Source: Propionivibrio soli (GTDB lineage: Bacteria; Pseudomonadota; Gammaproteobacteria; Burkholderiales; Rhodocyclaceae). Taken from it: a stretch of DNA of 64,000 nt. The notes under the pieces are model-generated. The model made no database searches, was not told where the DNA came from, and was given only the letters and a program-made list of their open reading frames with translations. Of the stretch, positions 9,047 to 17,592 are shown piece by piece. The DNA lies in the NCBI RefSeq assembly GCF_025770765.1, contig NZ_JANZKY010000011.1:124001-188000 (forward strand), in the 5' to 3' direction. Position 1 is the stretch's first letter. Each line of letters begins with the position of its first letter. The translations under genes and the position numbers were made by a program.

Positions 9047-10294
9047 ATGGCACTCCCCTACGAATTGATGATCGGCCTGCGTTACACGCGGGCCAAACGC
9101 CGAAACCACTTCATCTCGTTCATTTCCCTGATATCGATGTGCGGTATCGGCCTCGGCGTTGCCGCGCTGATCGTCGTGCTTTCCGTCATGAACGGTTTTC
9201 AGACCGAGCTGCGCAGCCGCATCCTGGCGGTTGTTTCCCACGTCCAGATCAGCGGTGCCAACGGCGAGATGGCCGGATGGGAAAGCGTCGCCGCACAGTC
9301 CACCCAGCAGCCCGGCGTGCTCGCCGCCGCCCCGTTCATTCAGGCGCAGGGAATGCTTTCCTTCGGGCCGTCGGTGCGTGGGGCGATGGTGCGCGGCGTG
9401 CTTCCTGATCTCGAAGACAAGGTGGCCGATTTCCGCCCGCACATGAAGGAAGGCAGCCTCGAGAGCCTGGCGCCCGATTCGTTCAACATTGTGCTCGGCA
9501 TCGAACTGGCCCGTGCGCTCGGCGTCTTCGTGGGCGACAAGGTCACACTGATTGCCCCGCAAGGCATCGTTACGCCAGCGGGCGTCGTGCCGCGCCTGAA
9601 AACGTTCACGGTGAGCGGCGTTTTCGAGGTCGGCATGTTCGAATACGACAGCGGTCTGGCATTGATCCGCATGGAAGACGCGCAGCGCCTCTATCGCATG
9701 GATGACCGAGTTTCGGGCGTTCGGCTCAAACTTGCCGACCTGTTCCAGGCGCCGACGATCGTGCGTCAGTTGGCCGCCCGGCTCGACGTGCCTGCGTACA
9801 TCAGCGACTGGTCGCGCAGCCACGCCAACTTCTTCCGCGCCGTACAGATCGAAAAGAACATGATGTTCATCATCCTTTCGTTGATCGTCGCGGTGGCCGC
9901 GTTCAATATCGTATCGACGCTCGTGATGGCGGTGACTGACAAGCAGGCGGATATCGCGATCTTGCGCACGCTGGGGGCGACGCCGCGCAGCATCATGGCC
10001 GTGTTCATGGTGCAGGGCGCGCTGATCGGCTTCATCGGTCTCGGACTCGGGGTGCTCGGTGGAGTAACGCTGGCGCTCAACGTCGATGTCGTTGTGCCTT
10101 TCATCGAGCGCGTCCTCGGTACACAGCTGATGTCGAAAGAGGTCTATTACATTTCCAGCCTGCCGTCGGAACTGCAATGGCGGGACGTCACCACGATCAC
10201 CGCGGTTTCGTTCGCGCTGTCGTTGCTGGCGACGATTTACCCAAGCTGGCGCGCATCGCGCGTCAATCCGGCGGAGGCCTTGCGTTATGAGTGA
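9047..10294 (+). CDS. lolC: Lipoprotein-releasing ABC transporter permease LolC/LolE
   Basis: 415-residue inner-membrane permease that extracts outer-membrane lipoproteins and passes them to LolA. The family N-terminus [47 protein letters not shown] carries the first membrane helix; a large periplasmic domain follows (about residues 50-265), then three helices in the FtsX/MacB domain with [20 protein letters not shown] and a C-terminal [17 protein letters not shown]. No second permease gene (lolE) is present, so it may act as a homodimer or with a distant partner. It overlaps lolD by 8 bp. Confidence 0.95.
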   Translation: MALPYELMIGLRYTRAKRRNHFISFISLISMCGIGLGVAALIVVLSVMNGFQTELRSRILAVVSHVQISGANGEMAGWESVAAQSTQQPGVLAAAPFIQAQGMLSFGPSVRGAMVRGVLPDLEDKVADFRPHMKEGSLESLAPDSFNIVLGIELARALGVFVGDKVTLIAPQGIVTPAGVVPRLKTFTVSGVFEVGMFEYDSGLALIRMEDAQRLYRMDDRVSGVRLKLADLFQAPTIVRQLAARLDVPAYISDWSRSHANFFRAVQIEKNMMFIILSLIVAVAAFNIVSTLVMAVTDKQADIAILRTLGATPRSIMAVFMVQGALIGFIGLGLGVLGGVTLALNVDVVVPFIERVLGTQLMSKEVYYISSLPSELQWRDVTTITAVSFALSLLATIYPSWRASRVNPAEALRYE

Positions 10295-10985
10295 TGAAAC
10301 GAAAATCGTCCTGTCCTGCCAGGGGCTTAAGAAAACCTACCGTCAAGGCTCGGGTGCCGGCGAAGTACCGGTGCTGCTTGGGGTCGACCTGCAAATCAAG
10401 GCCGGCGAGCGGGTGTCGGTGATTGGCGCATCCGGGTCAGGCAAGAGCACGCTGCTGCATCTCCTTGGTGGCCTGGATTCGGTCACGGAAGGAAGCATAG
10501 AACTCATGGGGCGGGACATGGCGGCCGTCGGCGATGCCGAGCGTAGCCTGCTGCGCAATCGCCATCTCGGCTTCGTCTATCAGTTCCATCACCTGTTGCC
10601 TGAATTCACGGCACTGGATAACGTCGCCATGCCGCTTTATATCCGGCGTACGCCGAAGGCCGAAGCGCAGGAGCGGGCGGCTGCCGTGTTGGCCGACGTG
10701 GGGCTGGCGCATCGTCTCGATCACCGGCCGTCCGAGCTGTCTGGGGGCGAACGTCAGCGCGCGGCCATTGCCCGCGCTCTGGTTACCGAGCCGGCCTGCG
10801 TTCTCGCCGATGAGCCGACCGGCAATCTTGACCGGCATACGGCGGAGAGCGTCTTCGAGCTCATGCTGGCTCTGAACCGCTCGCGGCAGACGAGCTTCGT
10901 GATCGTTACGCACGACCCGGGGTTGGCCGCGCGTGCTGATCGCATCATGACCTTGCTCGATGGGAAGTTCGCCGACGCGATGTGA
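10287..10985 (+). CDS. lolD: Lipoprotein-releasing system ATP-binding protein LolD
   Basis: 232-residue ABC ATPase driving LolC. Walker A is GASGSGKST, the Q-loop lies in [12 protein letters not shown], the signature is [13 protein letters not shown], Walker B is [12 protein letters not shown], and the switch histidine is in VIVTHD. The [17 protein letters not shown] stretch is typical of LolD. It starts inside the last codons of lolC and ends 29 bp from a convergent gene. Confidence 0.96.
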   Translation: MSDETKIVLSCQGLKKTYRQGSGAGEVPVLLGVDLQIKAGERVSVIGASGSGKSTLLHLLGGLDSVTEGSIELMGRDMAAVGDAERSLLRNRHLGFVYQFHHLLPEFTALDNVAMPLYIRRTPKAEAQERAAAVLADVGLAHRLDHRPSELSGGERQRAAIARALVTEPACVLADEPTGNLDRHTAESVFELMLALNRSRQTSFVIVTHDPGLAARADRIMTLLDGKFADAM

Positions 10986-11014
10986 GGCCCCCGGGCGCAG
11001 CCGGCGGAGGGCGA

Positions 11015-11548
11015 TTAAGCAGCGGTCGCGTTGATTTCTGCGATGACGTTCTGGAGCGCGGGTAGCTGAGCCGGGCAAACCTTCTCGGCGAGAGCCCGTA
11101 TAGCTACGAGACAAACCTCGACATCGCGCACCGATTTGCACGCATGGACCTGTCCGGCGATCGCTTCTGACTGGGTGCCGAAACTATCGACGGCAAAGTC
11201 GGTAAGCAGGAATTTCGCTTCGGAAAGGATGATTTCCGGATCAAGGCCAATCGGGCTTCCTGCCGCGGGTAAGGCGGCAGGCTGAGCAGGGAGAGCGGAG
11301 GCCGCTGACGCAGGTGGCGGTATGGGAACTTTGCCGTTGGAGCCGATAAACCCTTCCCGAATTAACGCGCCAATTTCTGTCAGCGCTTCGTCGCCCTGAA
11401 AAACGACCTTTCCAAGAAGATCGCCGAGCGTTTTCGGCTTATCGAGCAATATCAAGACGCTACGCCGCTTCATGTGCAGCTTGTACGTCCTGTGTTTGAC
11501 CTCTTCTTCACCTTTTGGGGTGATGTACAGAGTCGCCGACAAGTCCAT
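11015..11548 (-). CDS. Uncharacterised small protein, partner of cache-HAMP gene
   Basis: 177-residue soluble protein that I do not recognise. Two blocks are visible. The N-terminal block (1-65) has a start like a beta strand (DLSATLYITPKGEEEV) and then a winged-helix-like pattern RRSVLILLDKPKTLGDLL..GDEALTEIGALIREGFI. A linker of about 35 residues rich in Pro and Ala follows. The C-terminal block is helical (EIILSEAKFLLTDFAVDSFGTQSEAIAGQV..). Cysteines are in HACKS, EVCLV and KVCPA. The start at 11548 has GAGGTAAAC directly upstream. It follows the cache-HAMP gene by 59 bp on the same strand, so the two are probably co-transcribed and may form one signalling pair. Confidence 0.7.
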   Translation of the reverse strand: MDLSATLYITPKGEEEVKHRTYKLHMKRRSVLILLDKPKTLGDLLGKVVFQGDEALTEIGALIREGFIGSNGKVPIPPPASAASALPAQPAALPAAGSPIGLDPEIILSEAKFLLTDFAVDSFGTQSEAIAGQVHACKSVRDVEVCLVAIRALAEKVCPAQLPALQNVIAEINATAA

Positions 11549-11607
11549 GTTTACCTCATTTGTTAAGACGGCAAGATCCGCCAAGCAAAACCAAGGTAGC
11601 TAAACGC

Positions 11608-12585
11608 TTACAACCTGAACCGCGAAATCGACTTGCCGAGGATATCGGCTGTTTTTCCGAGTTTTTTCACCGAACGCTGCACGGCTGCAAGATCTTCCTC
11701 GCTGCGGGATTCCGTGTACGTCCTGGCGATGTCGTCGAAACCCCGTACCTGATCGGAAAGCGTCTGCGCGTTTTCCTGGATCGCCGAGGTGAGATTGATC
11801 AGCTTCATCTGCATAACCTTCAACGAAGCCATCATGCTCGAGCTGTCTTCCTTAGCAACGGGGATGTCGATGCCCAGGTCGCCGCTGGCGATCTTGCGCA
11901 TGCTGTCGGCGGCATCCTTAGGTTCGCCGCCCAGCTGCTTGAGGATCGAATTACGCATACGCCAGATCAGGATCGACAGTATGGCCAGCAGAGCGGCTCC
12001 AACGGCCAGAAACACGCGGGACTGCTGCCAGAAGCGTTCGTCGATGTCGTCAATGTAGAAGCCGATGCCAGGCATCCAACCCCACGGCTCGAACTTCACA
12101 ACACCGTTCAGTTTCGGGAACTGCTGATCCTTGTTCGCCGCACCGGGCTTGGGGGTTTTGAGCTCGAGGAAGCCCTTGTTGTCGCGGCTTTGGGCGAGCG
12201 CTTCGCGGTAAGCCTGTACGGCGGTCCGGCCATCCGGCAGCTTGCCGCCGTCGTCCGGCTTGCCCATGCGGCTGGCGATAGGGTGCAGGACGAAGTAATC
12301 GTCCGTCAGCGTGCGAATGAAAAAGTAGTTGTTGGCGCCCTGCTTTTGCGCACCGATGGCTTCCTTGGCTCGTGTTTGAGCCTCTTCGCGAGAAAGCTTG
12401 CCTGAGGTTTCCAGGCCGTAGTAGTACTTGAGTTGCGAGTCGGCGAAATCGAGCAGTTGCGTGATTTGAGCGCGGCGCTCCTCCATCAGGCCCTGCCGCA
12501 GACTATAGAGACCGAAGGTCCCCATTCCGAGGAGGCCTGCCAGCGAGGCCAGAATGATAATCAGAACCCGGGTCTTCAGACGCAT
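11608..12585 (-). CDS. Membrane sensor: single cache domain plus HAMP, no output domain
   Basis: 325-residue inner-membrane protein. A helix at 7-30 leads to a periplasmic single-cache domain (about 35-185) with the typical YYFIRTLTDDYFVLHP and EPWGWMPGIGFYIDDID. A second helix at 190-208 follows, then a HAMP linker (SILKQLGGEPKDAADSMRKIASGDLGIDI) and a coiled coil. The architecture is that of the front half of a methyl-accepting chemotaxis protein, but the long signalling hairpin with its conserved tip is absent: the protein ends about 60 residues after the HAMP. It reads through without frameshift and GGGGAG precedes the start. Downstream lies an unknown gene that may supply the output. Confidence 0.85.
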   Translation of the reverse strand: MRLKTRVLIIILASLAGLLGMGTFGLYSLRQGLMEERRAQITQLLDFADSQLKYYYGLETSGKLSREEAQTRAKEAIGAQKQGANNYFFIRTLTDDYFVLHPIASRMGKPDDGGKLPDGRTAVQAYREALAQSRDNKGFLELKTPKPGAANKDQQFPKLNGVVKFEPWGWMPGIGFYIDDIDERFWQQSRVFLAVGAALLAILSILIWRMRNSILKQLGGEPKDAADSMRKIASGDLGIDIPVAKEDSSSMMASLKVMQMKLINLTSAIQENAQTLSDQVRGFDDIARTYTESRSEEDLAAVQRSVKKLGKTADILGKSISRFRL

Positions 12586-12844
12586 ACGATTCTCCCCAAT
12601 TGGTACGTAATTATTCTCGTCGCACCGCGCGCCAAAATCTTCGCTGGCGGCACTGCAGCAGGGTGAGCTTAACCCCGCTCCAGCCGATGCGCAATCGAAG
12701 GTCCGACTGAATGAACTATATCCTCCGTCATATGCAATTGGTCAATGTATCGAGAATGTAAATTCTTGCTAAAATCAGCCGTCATTGCCCACCCCGCTTT
12801 GTTGCGAGTGGTTCTCGGTCTTGCTCTGCCCCGGGAGTCGAATC

Positions 12845-13825
12845 ATGCCGGCAAATCTCCTCGATCAGTTACGCCAGATGACCGTTGTTGTCGCGGATAC
12901 AGGCGACATCGAGTCGATCGAGGCGTTCGCTCCTCGCGACGCTACCACCAACCCCTCACTGATCACCGCCGCCGCCCAGATGCCGCAGTATCAGAGCATC
13001 GTGGACGAAACCCTGCGCCAGGCAAAGGAATTGTGCGGACCGGAAGCGCCGGCCTCCGCAATCGTCTCGGCGGCCTTTGACCGGCTCGCGGTCTCTTTCG
13101 GTCTGCGTATCCTCAAGGTCATTTCAGGTCGCGTTTCGACCGAGGTGGATGCTCGCTTGTCCTACGATACCGGCGCGACGATTGCCAAGGCACGCCAGTT
13201 GATCGGGTTATACGAGGCCGCGGGCGTGTCCCGGGAGCGTGTTCTGATCAAGATCGCCGCTACCTGGGAAGGGATTCAAGCGGCGGCGATTCTGGAAAAG
13301 GAAGGCATCCACTGCAATTTGACCTTGCTGTTTGGCTTGCATCAGGCGGTGGCCTGCGCTGAAGCGGGTGTAACGCTGATCTCGCCTTTTGTAGGCCGCA
13401 TTCTCGATTGGTACAAAAAGGAGACTGGCCGCGCTTCGTATCTGCCCGAAGAAGATCCGGGCGTACTTTCCGTTACCGCGATCTATACTTACTACAAGAA
13501 GTTCGGCTATGAGACGGAGGTGATGGGCGCCAGCTTCCGCAACATTGGCGAGATCGTCGGATTGGCCGGCTGCGATCTGCTCACGATATCTCCGTCGCTG
13601 CTTGCCGAATTGCGGGCGAGCGAAGGTGTTTTGGAACGCAAGCTGGCCGCGGAGAAGGCCGCGTGCGCATCCGTCGAAAGGATTTCGATGGACAAAGCGA
13701 TGTTTGAGCAGATGCACGCGGCGGACCGGATGGCAACGGAGAAGCTCGACGAAGGGATCGCGGGTTTCACCAAGGCGCTCGAAACGCTTGAAGCCCTTCT
13801 GGCCGCGCGGCTAACGTCGATTTGA
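12845..13825 (+). CDS. tal: Transaldolase
   Basis: 326-residue TalB-type class I aldolase of the pentose phosphate pathway, moving a dihydroxyacetone unit from sedoheptulose 7-phosphate to glyceraldehyde 3-phosphate. Motifs are [10 protein letters not shown], the Schiff-base lysine in [47 protein letters not shown] and [11 protein letters not shown]. An upstream in-frame ATG at 12785 adds only unconserved residues; the chosen start has GGGAG in place. The gene stands alone and is followed by a strong terminator. Confidence 0.96.
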   Translation: MPANLLDQLRQMTVVVADTGDIESIEAFAPRDATTNPSLITAAAQMPQYQSIVDETLRQAKELCGPEAPASAIVSAAFDRLAVSFGLRILKVISGRVSTEVDARLSYDTGATIAKARQLIGLYEAAGVSRERVLIKIAATWEGIQAAAILEKEGIHCNLTLLFGLHQAVACAEAGVTLISPFVGRILDWYKKETGRASYLPEEDPGVLSVTAIYTYYKKFGYETEVMGASFRNIGEIVGLAGCDLLTISPSLLAELRASEGVLERKLAAEKAACASVERISMDKAMFEQMHAADRMATEKLDEGIAGFTKALETLEALLAARLTSI

Positions 13826-13882
13826 CGCGTCCGCCGACGGGAAAGAGCTGGACGAACAGAGGGCCGGGGAGGGCTCCGGGGT

Positions 13883-13922
13883 CAGGGAAAGGCGGGGAAC
13901 CGCCTTTCCCTGATTTCTTTTG
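13883..13922 (+). terminator. Rho-independent terminator after transaldolase
   Basis: CAGGGAAAGGCGG and its exact complement CCGCCTTTCCCTG form a 13-bp stem closed by a GGAA loop, followed by ATTTCTTTT. It lies 58 bp after the transaldolase stop codon. Confidence 0.9.
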
Positions 13923-14074
13923 CGCATCGCCTTTGCAGTCACATTCCCACTAGAGCGGTTTCAGGGACATTTGGTGCTACCCGTCGCTTGATGGACAATG
14001 CCGGATTCATCGACGCGGCGCTTTATCCAAAAAACTGAAGGGGCGACCAGCGACCGAACAGGGGGCCGGCTTTC

Positions 14075-16426
14075 ATGCGTCTTTCCATTCTTGCGTTCGC
14101 CTGCGGGGTTGGCTGGCTGCAGGCGCAAGGCGTATTGCCTCCGCCGCTCCTTATTGCCCTAGCCGCTCTATTTGGTTGCGTCGGGCTTGCCCTGACCTTC
14201 TCGAAATACCGCTGGCTGGCGGGCATTGGCATTGTGGTGGGATGGGGGTTGCTCGGTTTTTCCTGGGCGGGCTGGTTCGCGCACTCGCGTATGGCTAACC
14301 ACCTTTCCGAGGCATGGGAAGGGAAGGATGTCATGGTTACCGGAGTCGTCGCGGCTTTGCCGCAACGCTTCGAGCGCGGGGAGCGCTTTCTTTTCGATGT
14401 CGAATCTGTCGAGCCTCTCGATGCCGTCGTTCCCGCTCGCGTGCTGTTGTCGTGGTATCACGGCTGGGACGAAGTGGATGAGACCGATGCCTCCTCGTTC
14501 CCGGGAGCAGTACGTCCCGGCGAGCGCTGGCGTTTTACCGTGCGTCTAAAGCGGCCCCACGGAAATGCCAACCCATACGCCTTCGACTACGAGGCGTGGT
14601 TGCTCGAACGCAATATCCGGGCAACCGGCACGATCCGCGCGCGCGGTATGGCGGAGAATCTTGGCACCACGAGCTGGCAGCCGGGCTATGTCTTGGAACG
14701 GGTGCGTGATCGAGTGCGCGAGCGTTTCATTTCAGCGATGCCTGACGCGCCTTACGTCGGTGTGCTGACCGCCCTCGCGATTGGCGACCAACGCTCGATC
14801 CCGAGCGCGCAGTGGCAGCTCTTCAATCGTTCGGGCATCACGCACCTCGTCAGCATCTCCGGGTTGCACGTGACGATGGTCGCGGCACTGTTCGCCTGGC
14901 TGGTCAACGTCACATGGCGACGCAGCGAGCGGCTCATGCTGCGGTTGCCTGCGCAGAAGGCGGCTGTGGCGGGAGGATGGTGCGCAGCTCTTGCCTATGC
15001 GTTGCTGGCCGGATTCGAAATACCGGCGCAACGGACGGTTTACATACTCAGCGTCGTGGCCTTGACGCTGTGGTCGGGACGGCATTTCGGTGTCGGGCGA
15101 ACATTGCTGCTCGCTCTGTTTGTCGTGCTCGCGCTAGATCCCTGGGCTGTTCTGGCGACCGGGTTCTGGCTATCCTTCGGAGCCGTGGCGGTACTCCTGT
15201 TCGTCGGCGCAACGCAGGTCGGCGAAGCGCGCGGATGGCGTCCCTTAGTCTACCGGTGGGGCGCAGCGCAGTGGGCGGTGACGATTGGCAGCCTGCCGCT
15301 GCTCTTGCTCTTCTTCCAGCAGTTCTCGCTGGTTTCGCCGCTCGCCAACGCGGTCGCCATTCCGCTCGTCAGTTTCGCCGTTACGCCGTTGTCCCTGGCC
15401 TTCGCAGTGATTCCATGGTCGCCGTTGCTGCACGCTGCCCATGCACTGTTTGCGATGCTCGCCACATTTCTCGAATGGCTGTCAGTGTGGCCGGTGTGGC
15501 AGCAGGCCGCGCCACCGTGGTGGGCGATCGGCATGGCCACGATCGGAATTGCTTGGGCTTTGTTGCCCAAGGGTTTTCCCGCGCGCTGGCTCGGGCTTTG
15601 TCTGGTATCCCCCGCGCTGTTCCTTTCGCCTCCGAGGCCTTCGGCAGGTGAGGCGTGGGTGGATGTCCTCGACGTCGGTCAAGGGCTTTCGGTCCTTGTG
15701 CGCACTACAGAGCACACGTTGCTCTATGACACGGGGCCGACCTATGGCCCGGGTGCCGACGCCGGCCAGCGGGTGGTTGTTCCATACTTACGAGCCATCG
15801 GCGTGCGGCGGCTCGATGCGCTCATGGTTTCGCATCGGGATAAGGATCATGCGGGAGGTTTGGCCGCCGTACGAGAAACCGTAGGCGCAGACCGTATCGT
15901 GTCGTCGATCCCCAACTTGGGCGATCGGTGCATCGCGGGAGACGAATGGGATTGGGATGGCGTTCGTTTCACGGTTCTGCATCCGACGACGGGCGATTTT
16001 GACGACGTAAGGCCGGCCTCACTTCGTGCCGGCAATGGAATGAGTTGTGTATTGAAAGTTGCGTCAAAGGGCGGCAGCATCCTGCTCACGGCCGACATCG
16101 AGGCAGAAGAGGAAAGGGCACTCATTCGCCGTGCGACGGCCTTGCTGCGTACGGACGTCTTGCTGGTGCCTCACCACGGCGGCCGGGGATCGTCCTCGCC
16201 TGAGTTCATCGAGGCGGTGCGACCGAAAGACGTCATATTCTCCGCCGGCTACCGGAATGCGTTTAACCATCCGCGCCCCGAAGTGGTGAAGCGTTACGCA
16301 GCGGGTCGGCGTTGGCGAACTGATCTTGAAGGATTGGTGCGGGTCACGCTCCCCGCCTCTCAGGGAGAAACCGCGGAGGTGTCCGCTTGGCGGCACGCCC
16401 GCCCGCATTACTGGCATGGGGGATGA
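14075..16426 (+). CDS. comEC: DNA internalisation protein ComEC/Rec2
   Basis: 783-residue polytopic inner-membrane protein that takes single-stranded DNA into the cytoplasm during natural transformation. Three parts are visible: an N-terminal membrane and OB-like region (about 1-200), the competence domain with NRSGITHLVSISGLHVTMVAALFAWLVN and many helices (220-510), and a C-terminal metallo-beta-lactamase domain (about 525-760) with DVGQGLSVLVRT, MVSHRDKDHAGG and LLVPHHGGRGSS. The HxxDH-like HRDKDH motif is intact, consistent with nuclease activity. Length fits the family. No other competence gene is in the window, so transformability is not shown. Confidence 0.95.
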   Translation: MRLSILAFACGVGWLQAQGVLPPPLLIALAALFGCVGLALTFSKYRWLAGIGIVVGWGLLGFSWAGWFAHSRMANHLSEAWEGKDVMVTGVVAALPQRFERGERFLFDVESVEPLDAVVPARVLLSWYHGWDEVDETDASSFPGAVRPGERWRFTVRLKRPHGNANPYAFDYEAWLLERNIRATGTIRARGMAENLGTTSWQPGYVLERVRDRVRERFISAMPDAPYVGVLTALAIGDQRSIPSAQWQLFNRSGITHLVSISGLHVTMVAALFAWLVNVTWRRSERLMLRLPAQKAAVAGGWCAALAYALLAGFEIPAQRTVYILSVVALTLWSGRHFGVGRTLLLALFVVLALDPWAVLATGFWLSFGAVAVLLFVGATQVGEARGWRPLVYRWGAAQWAVTIGSLPLLLLFFQQFSLVSPLANAVAIPLVSFAVTPLSLAFAVIPWSPLLHAAHALFAMLATFLEWLSVWPVWQQAAPPWWAIGMATIGIAWALLPKGFPARWLGLCLVSPALFLSPPRPSAGEAWVDVLDVGQGLSVLVRTTEHTLLYDTGPTYGPGADAGQRVVVPYLRAIGVRRLDALMVSHRDKDHAGGLAAVRETVGADRIVSSIPNLGDRCIAGDEWDWDGVRFTVLHPTTGDFDDVRPASLRAGNGMSCVLKVASKGGSILLTADIEAEEERALIRRATALLRTDVLLVPHHGGRGSSSPEFIEAVRPKDVIFSAGYRNAFNHPRPEVVKRYAAGRRWRTDLEGLVRVTLPASQGETAEVSAWRHARPHYWHGG

Positions 16427-16598
16427 ATCCCCGGCAAGTAGCGATAATCTCTCAAAATTGAAGACTGTGCCCCCCCAAACAGCGGACGCCCTAGCGCTAG
16501 ACGTACCGGCAGCCGCACCCCATGTTTCGACCCAGCCGTGTTGCCGGTTCGAGCGAAACGGAACAGAATGGCATCGTCAGTCCGGCCATGGCTTCTCT

Positions 16599-17516
16599 AT
16601 GCGTCAAGCATTGAATCGGGTGTTCGCCGTACGTCTTGCCAGGAAAGTTTCGTCCTGTTTGGGGGCGCTATCGATCGCTGCCGGTATGGCCTGCGCCGCC
16701 GCGATGCCGGCGTCTGCCGCTGAGACGGTTATCCGGTACTTCCCGGTCGGGTCGATCTACGAATACCGCTGGCGTCTGCTCCAACTGGCACTCGAACATA
16801 CAGTCTCCACCGACGGACCCTTCCGCCTCGTCCCGCACGACGAGGACATCACCCAAAATCGAGCCGTCTTTCTTCTGCAGAAGAAAGACCTAGGCGTTAT
16901 TGCGTTGGGAACGAACGAAGAACGCGAGGCAAGACTGCGACCGGTGCGCGTCGATATCCTGCGCGGCATCGTCGGCTTCAGGCTTCTGCTTATACGTTCC
17001 GCCGATCAGGCGAAGTTCGCCCGCCTGGACGAAACAGGGCTACGCGGCAACGTGACGTTTGGGCTCAACAGCCAATGGGCCGACCTGGCGATCATGCAAA
17101 AGAACGGCTACGCCGTCGTTACCTCGACGGGGCACGAAAACCTGTTTGAAATGCTTGCGGCGGGGCGTTTCGACGCGTTTCCGCGTGGCCTTAACGAAGC
17201 CCAGCGTGAGCTCGACGAACACAAGGCGCAGTTTCCACAGTTGACCATCGAGCGTACCAAGGCACTGTTCTTCCCTTATCCGGTTTATTTCTGGGTCAAC
17301 AAGGACAATGCGGCTCTGGCGGCGAGAATAGAGCGCGGCCTCAACATGGCGCTGGCCGATGGCTCGTTCCGTAAGCTTTTCGAGAGCTGGCACGCCGCCG
17401 AGATCGCGACGATGAAAAAGGAAAGGCGCCGGGTTGTGCGCCTCGATAATCCTATTCTTCCGGCCGGGCTGCCGCCGCCCGACACGGGATGGTGGTGGTC
17501 GCCCGGCGATAACTGA
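16599..17516 (+). CDS. Periplasmic solute-binding protein (family 3-like), head of a signalling operon
   Basis: 305-residue exported protein. The start at 16599 gives a twin-basic N-region and signal peptide ending ASAAET. The rest looks like a divergent type II binding protein: RYFPVGSIYEYRWRLLQLALE, a DILRGIVGFRLLLIRSADQ hinge region, GLNSQWADLAIMQKNGYAVVT, GRFDAFPRGLNEAQ and the C-terminal GLNMALADGSFRKLFESWH that such proteins share. No ABC permease or ATPase is next to it. Instead a hybrid histidine kinase starts 76 bp downstream, so it more likely presents a ligand to that kinase than feeds a transporter. The ligand is unknown. Confidence 0.8.
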   Translation: MRQALNRVFAVRLARKVSSCLGALSIAAGMACAAAMPASAAETVIRYFPVGSIYEYRWRLLQLALEHTVSTDGPFRLVPHDEDITQNRAVFLLQKKDLGVIALGTNEEREARLRPVRVDILRGIVGFRLLLIRSADQAKFARLDETGLRGNVTFGLNSQWADLAIMQKNGYAVVTSTGHENLFEMLAAGRFDAFPRGLNEAQRELDEHKAQFPQLTIERTKALFFPYPVYFWVNKDNAALAARIERGLNMALADGSFRKLFESWHAAEIATMKKERRRVVRLDNPILPAGLPPPDTGWWWSPGDN

Positions 17517-17592
17517 GCAGCGCGAGACATGAGGCGGGCGCCGGGGCTTCCGGTGTCCGAAGAGGCCGTACAACGGCAGGTTGGGGAAATCG

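Noticed and set aside
8804-10177. 457-residue minus-strand open frame opposite lolC
   Set aside because: Very high in His, Arg, Asp and Glu, as expected for the antisense of a membrane protein gene; lolC is unmistakable.
16470-16476. Run of seven C before the binding-protein gene, possible phase-variation tract
   Set aside because: It is short and lies outside the coding frame and the likely promoter spacing.
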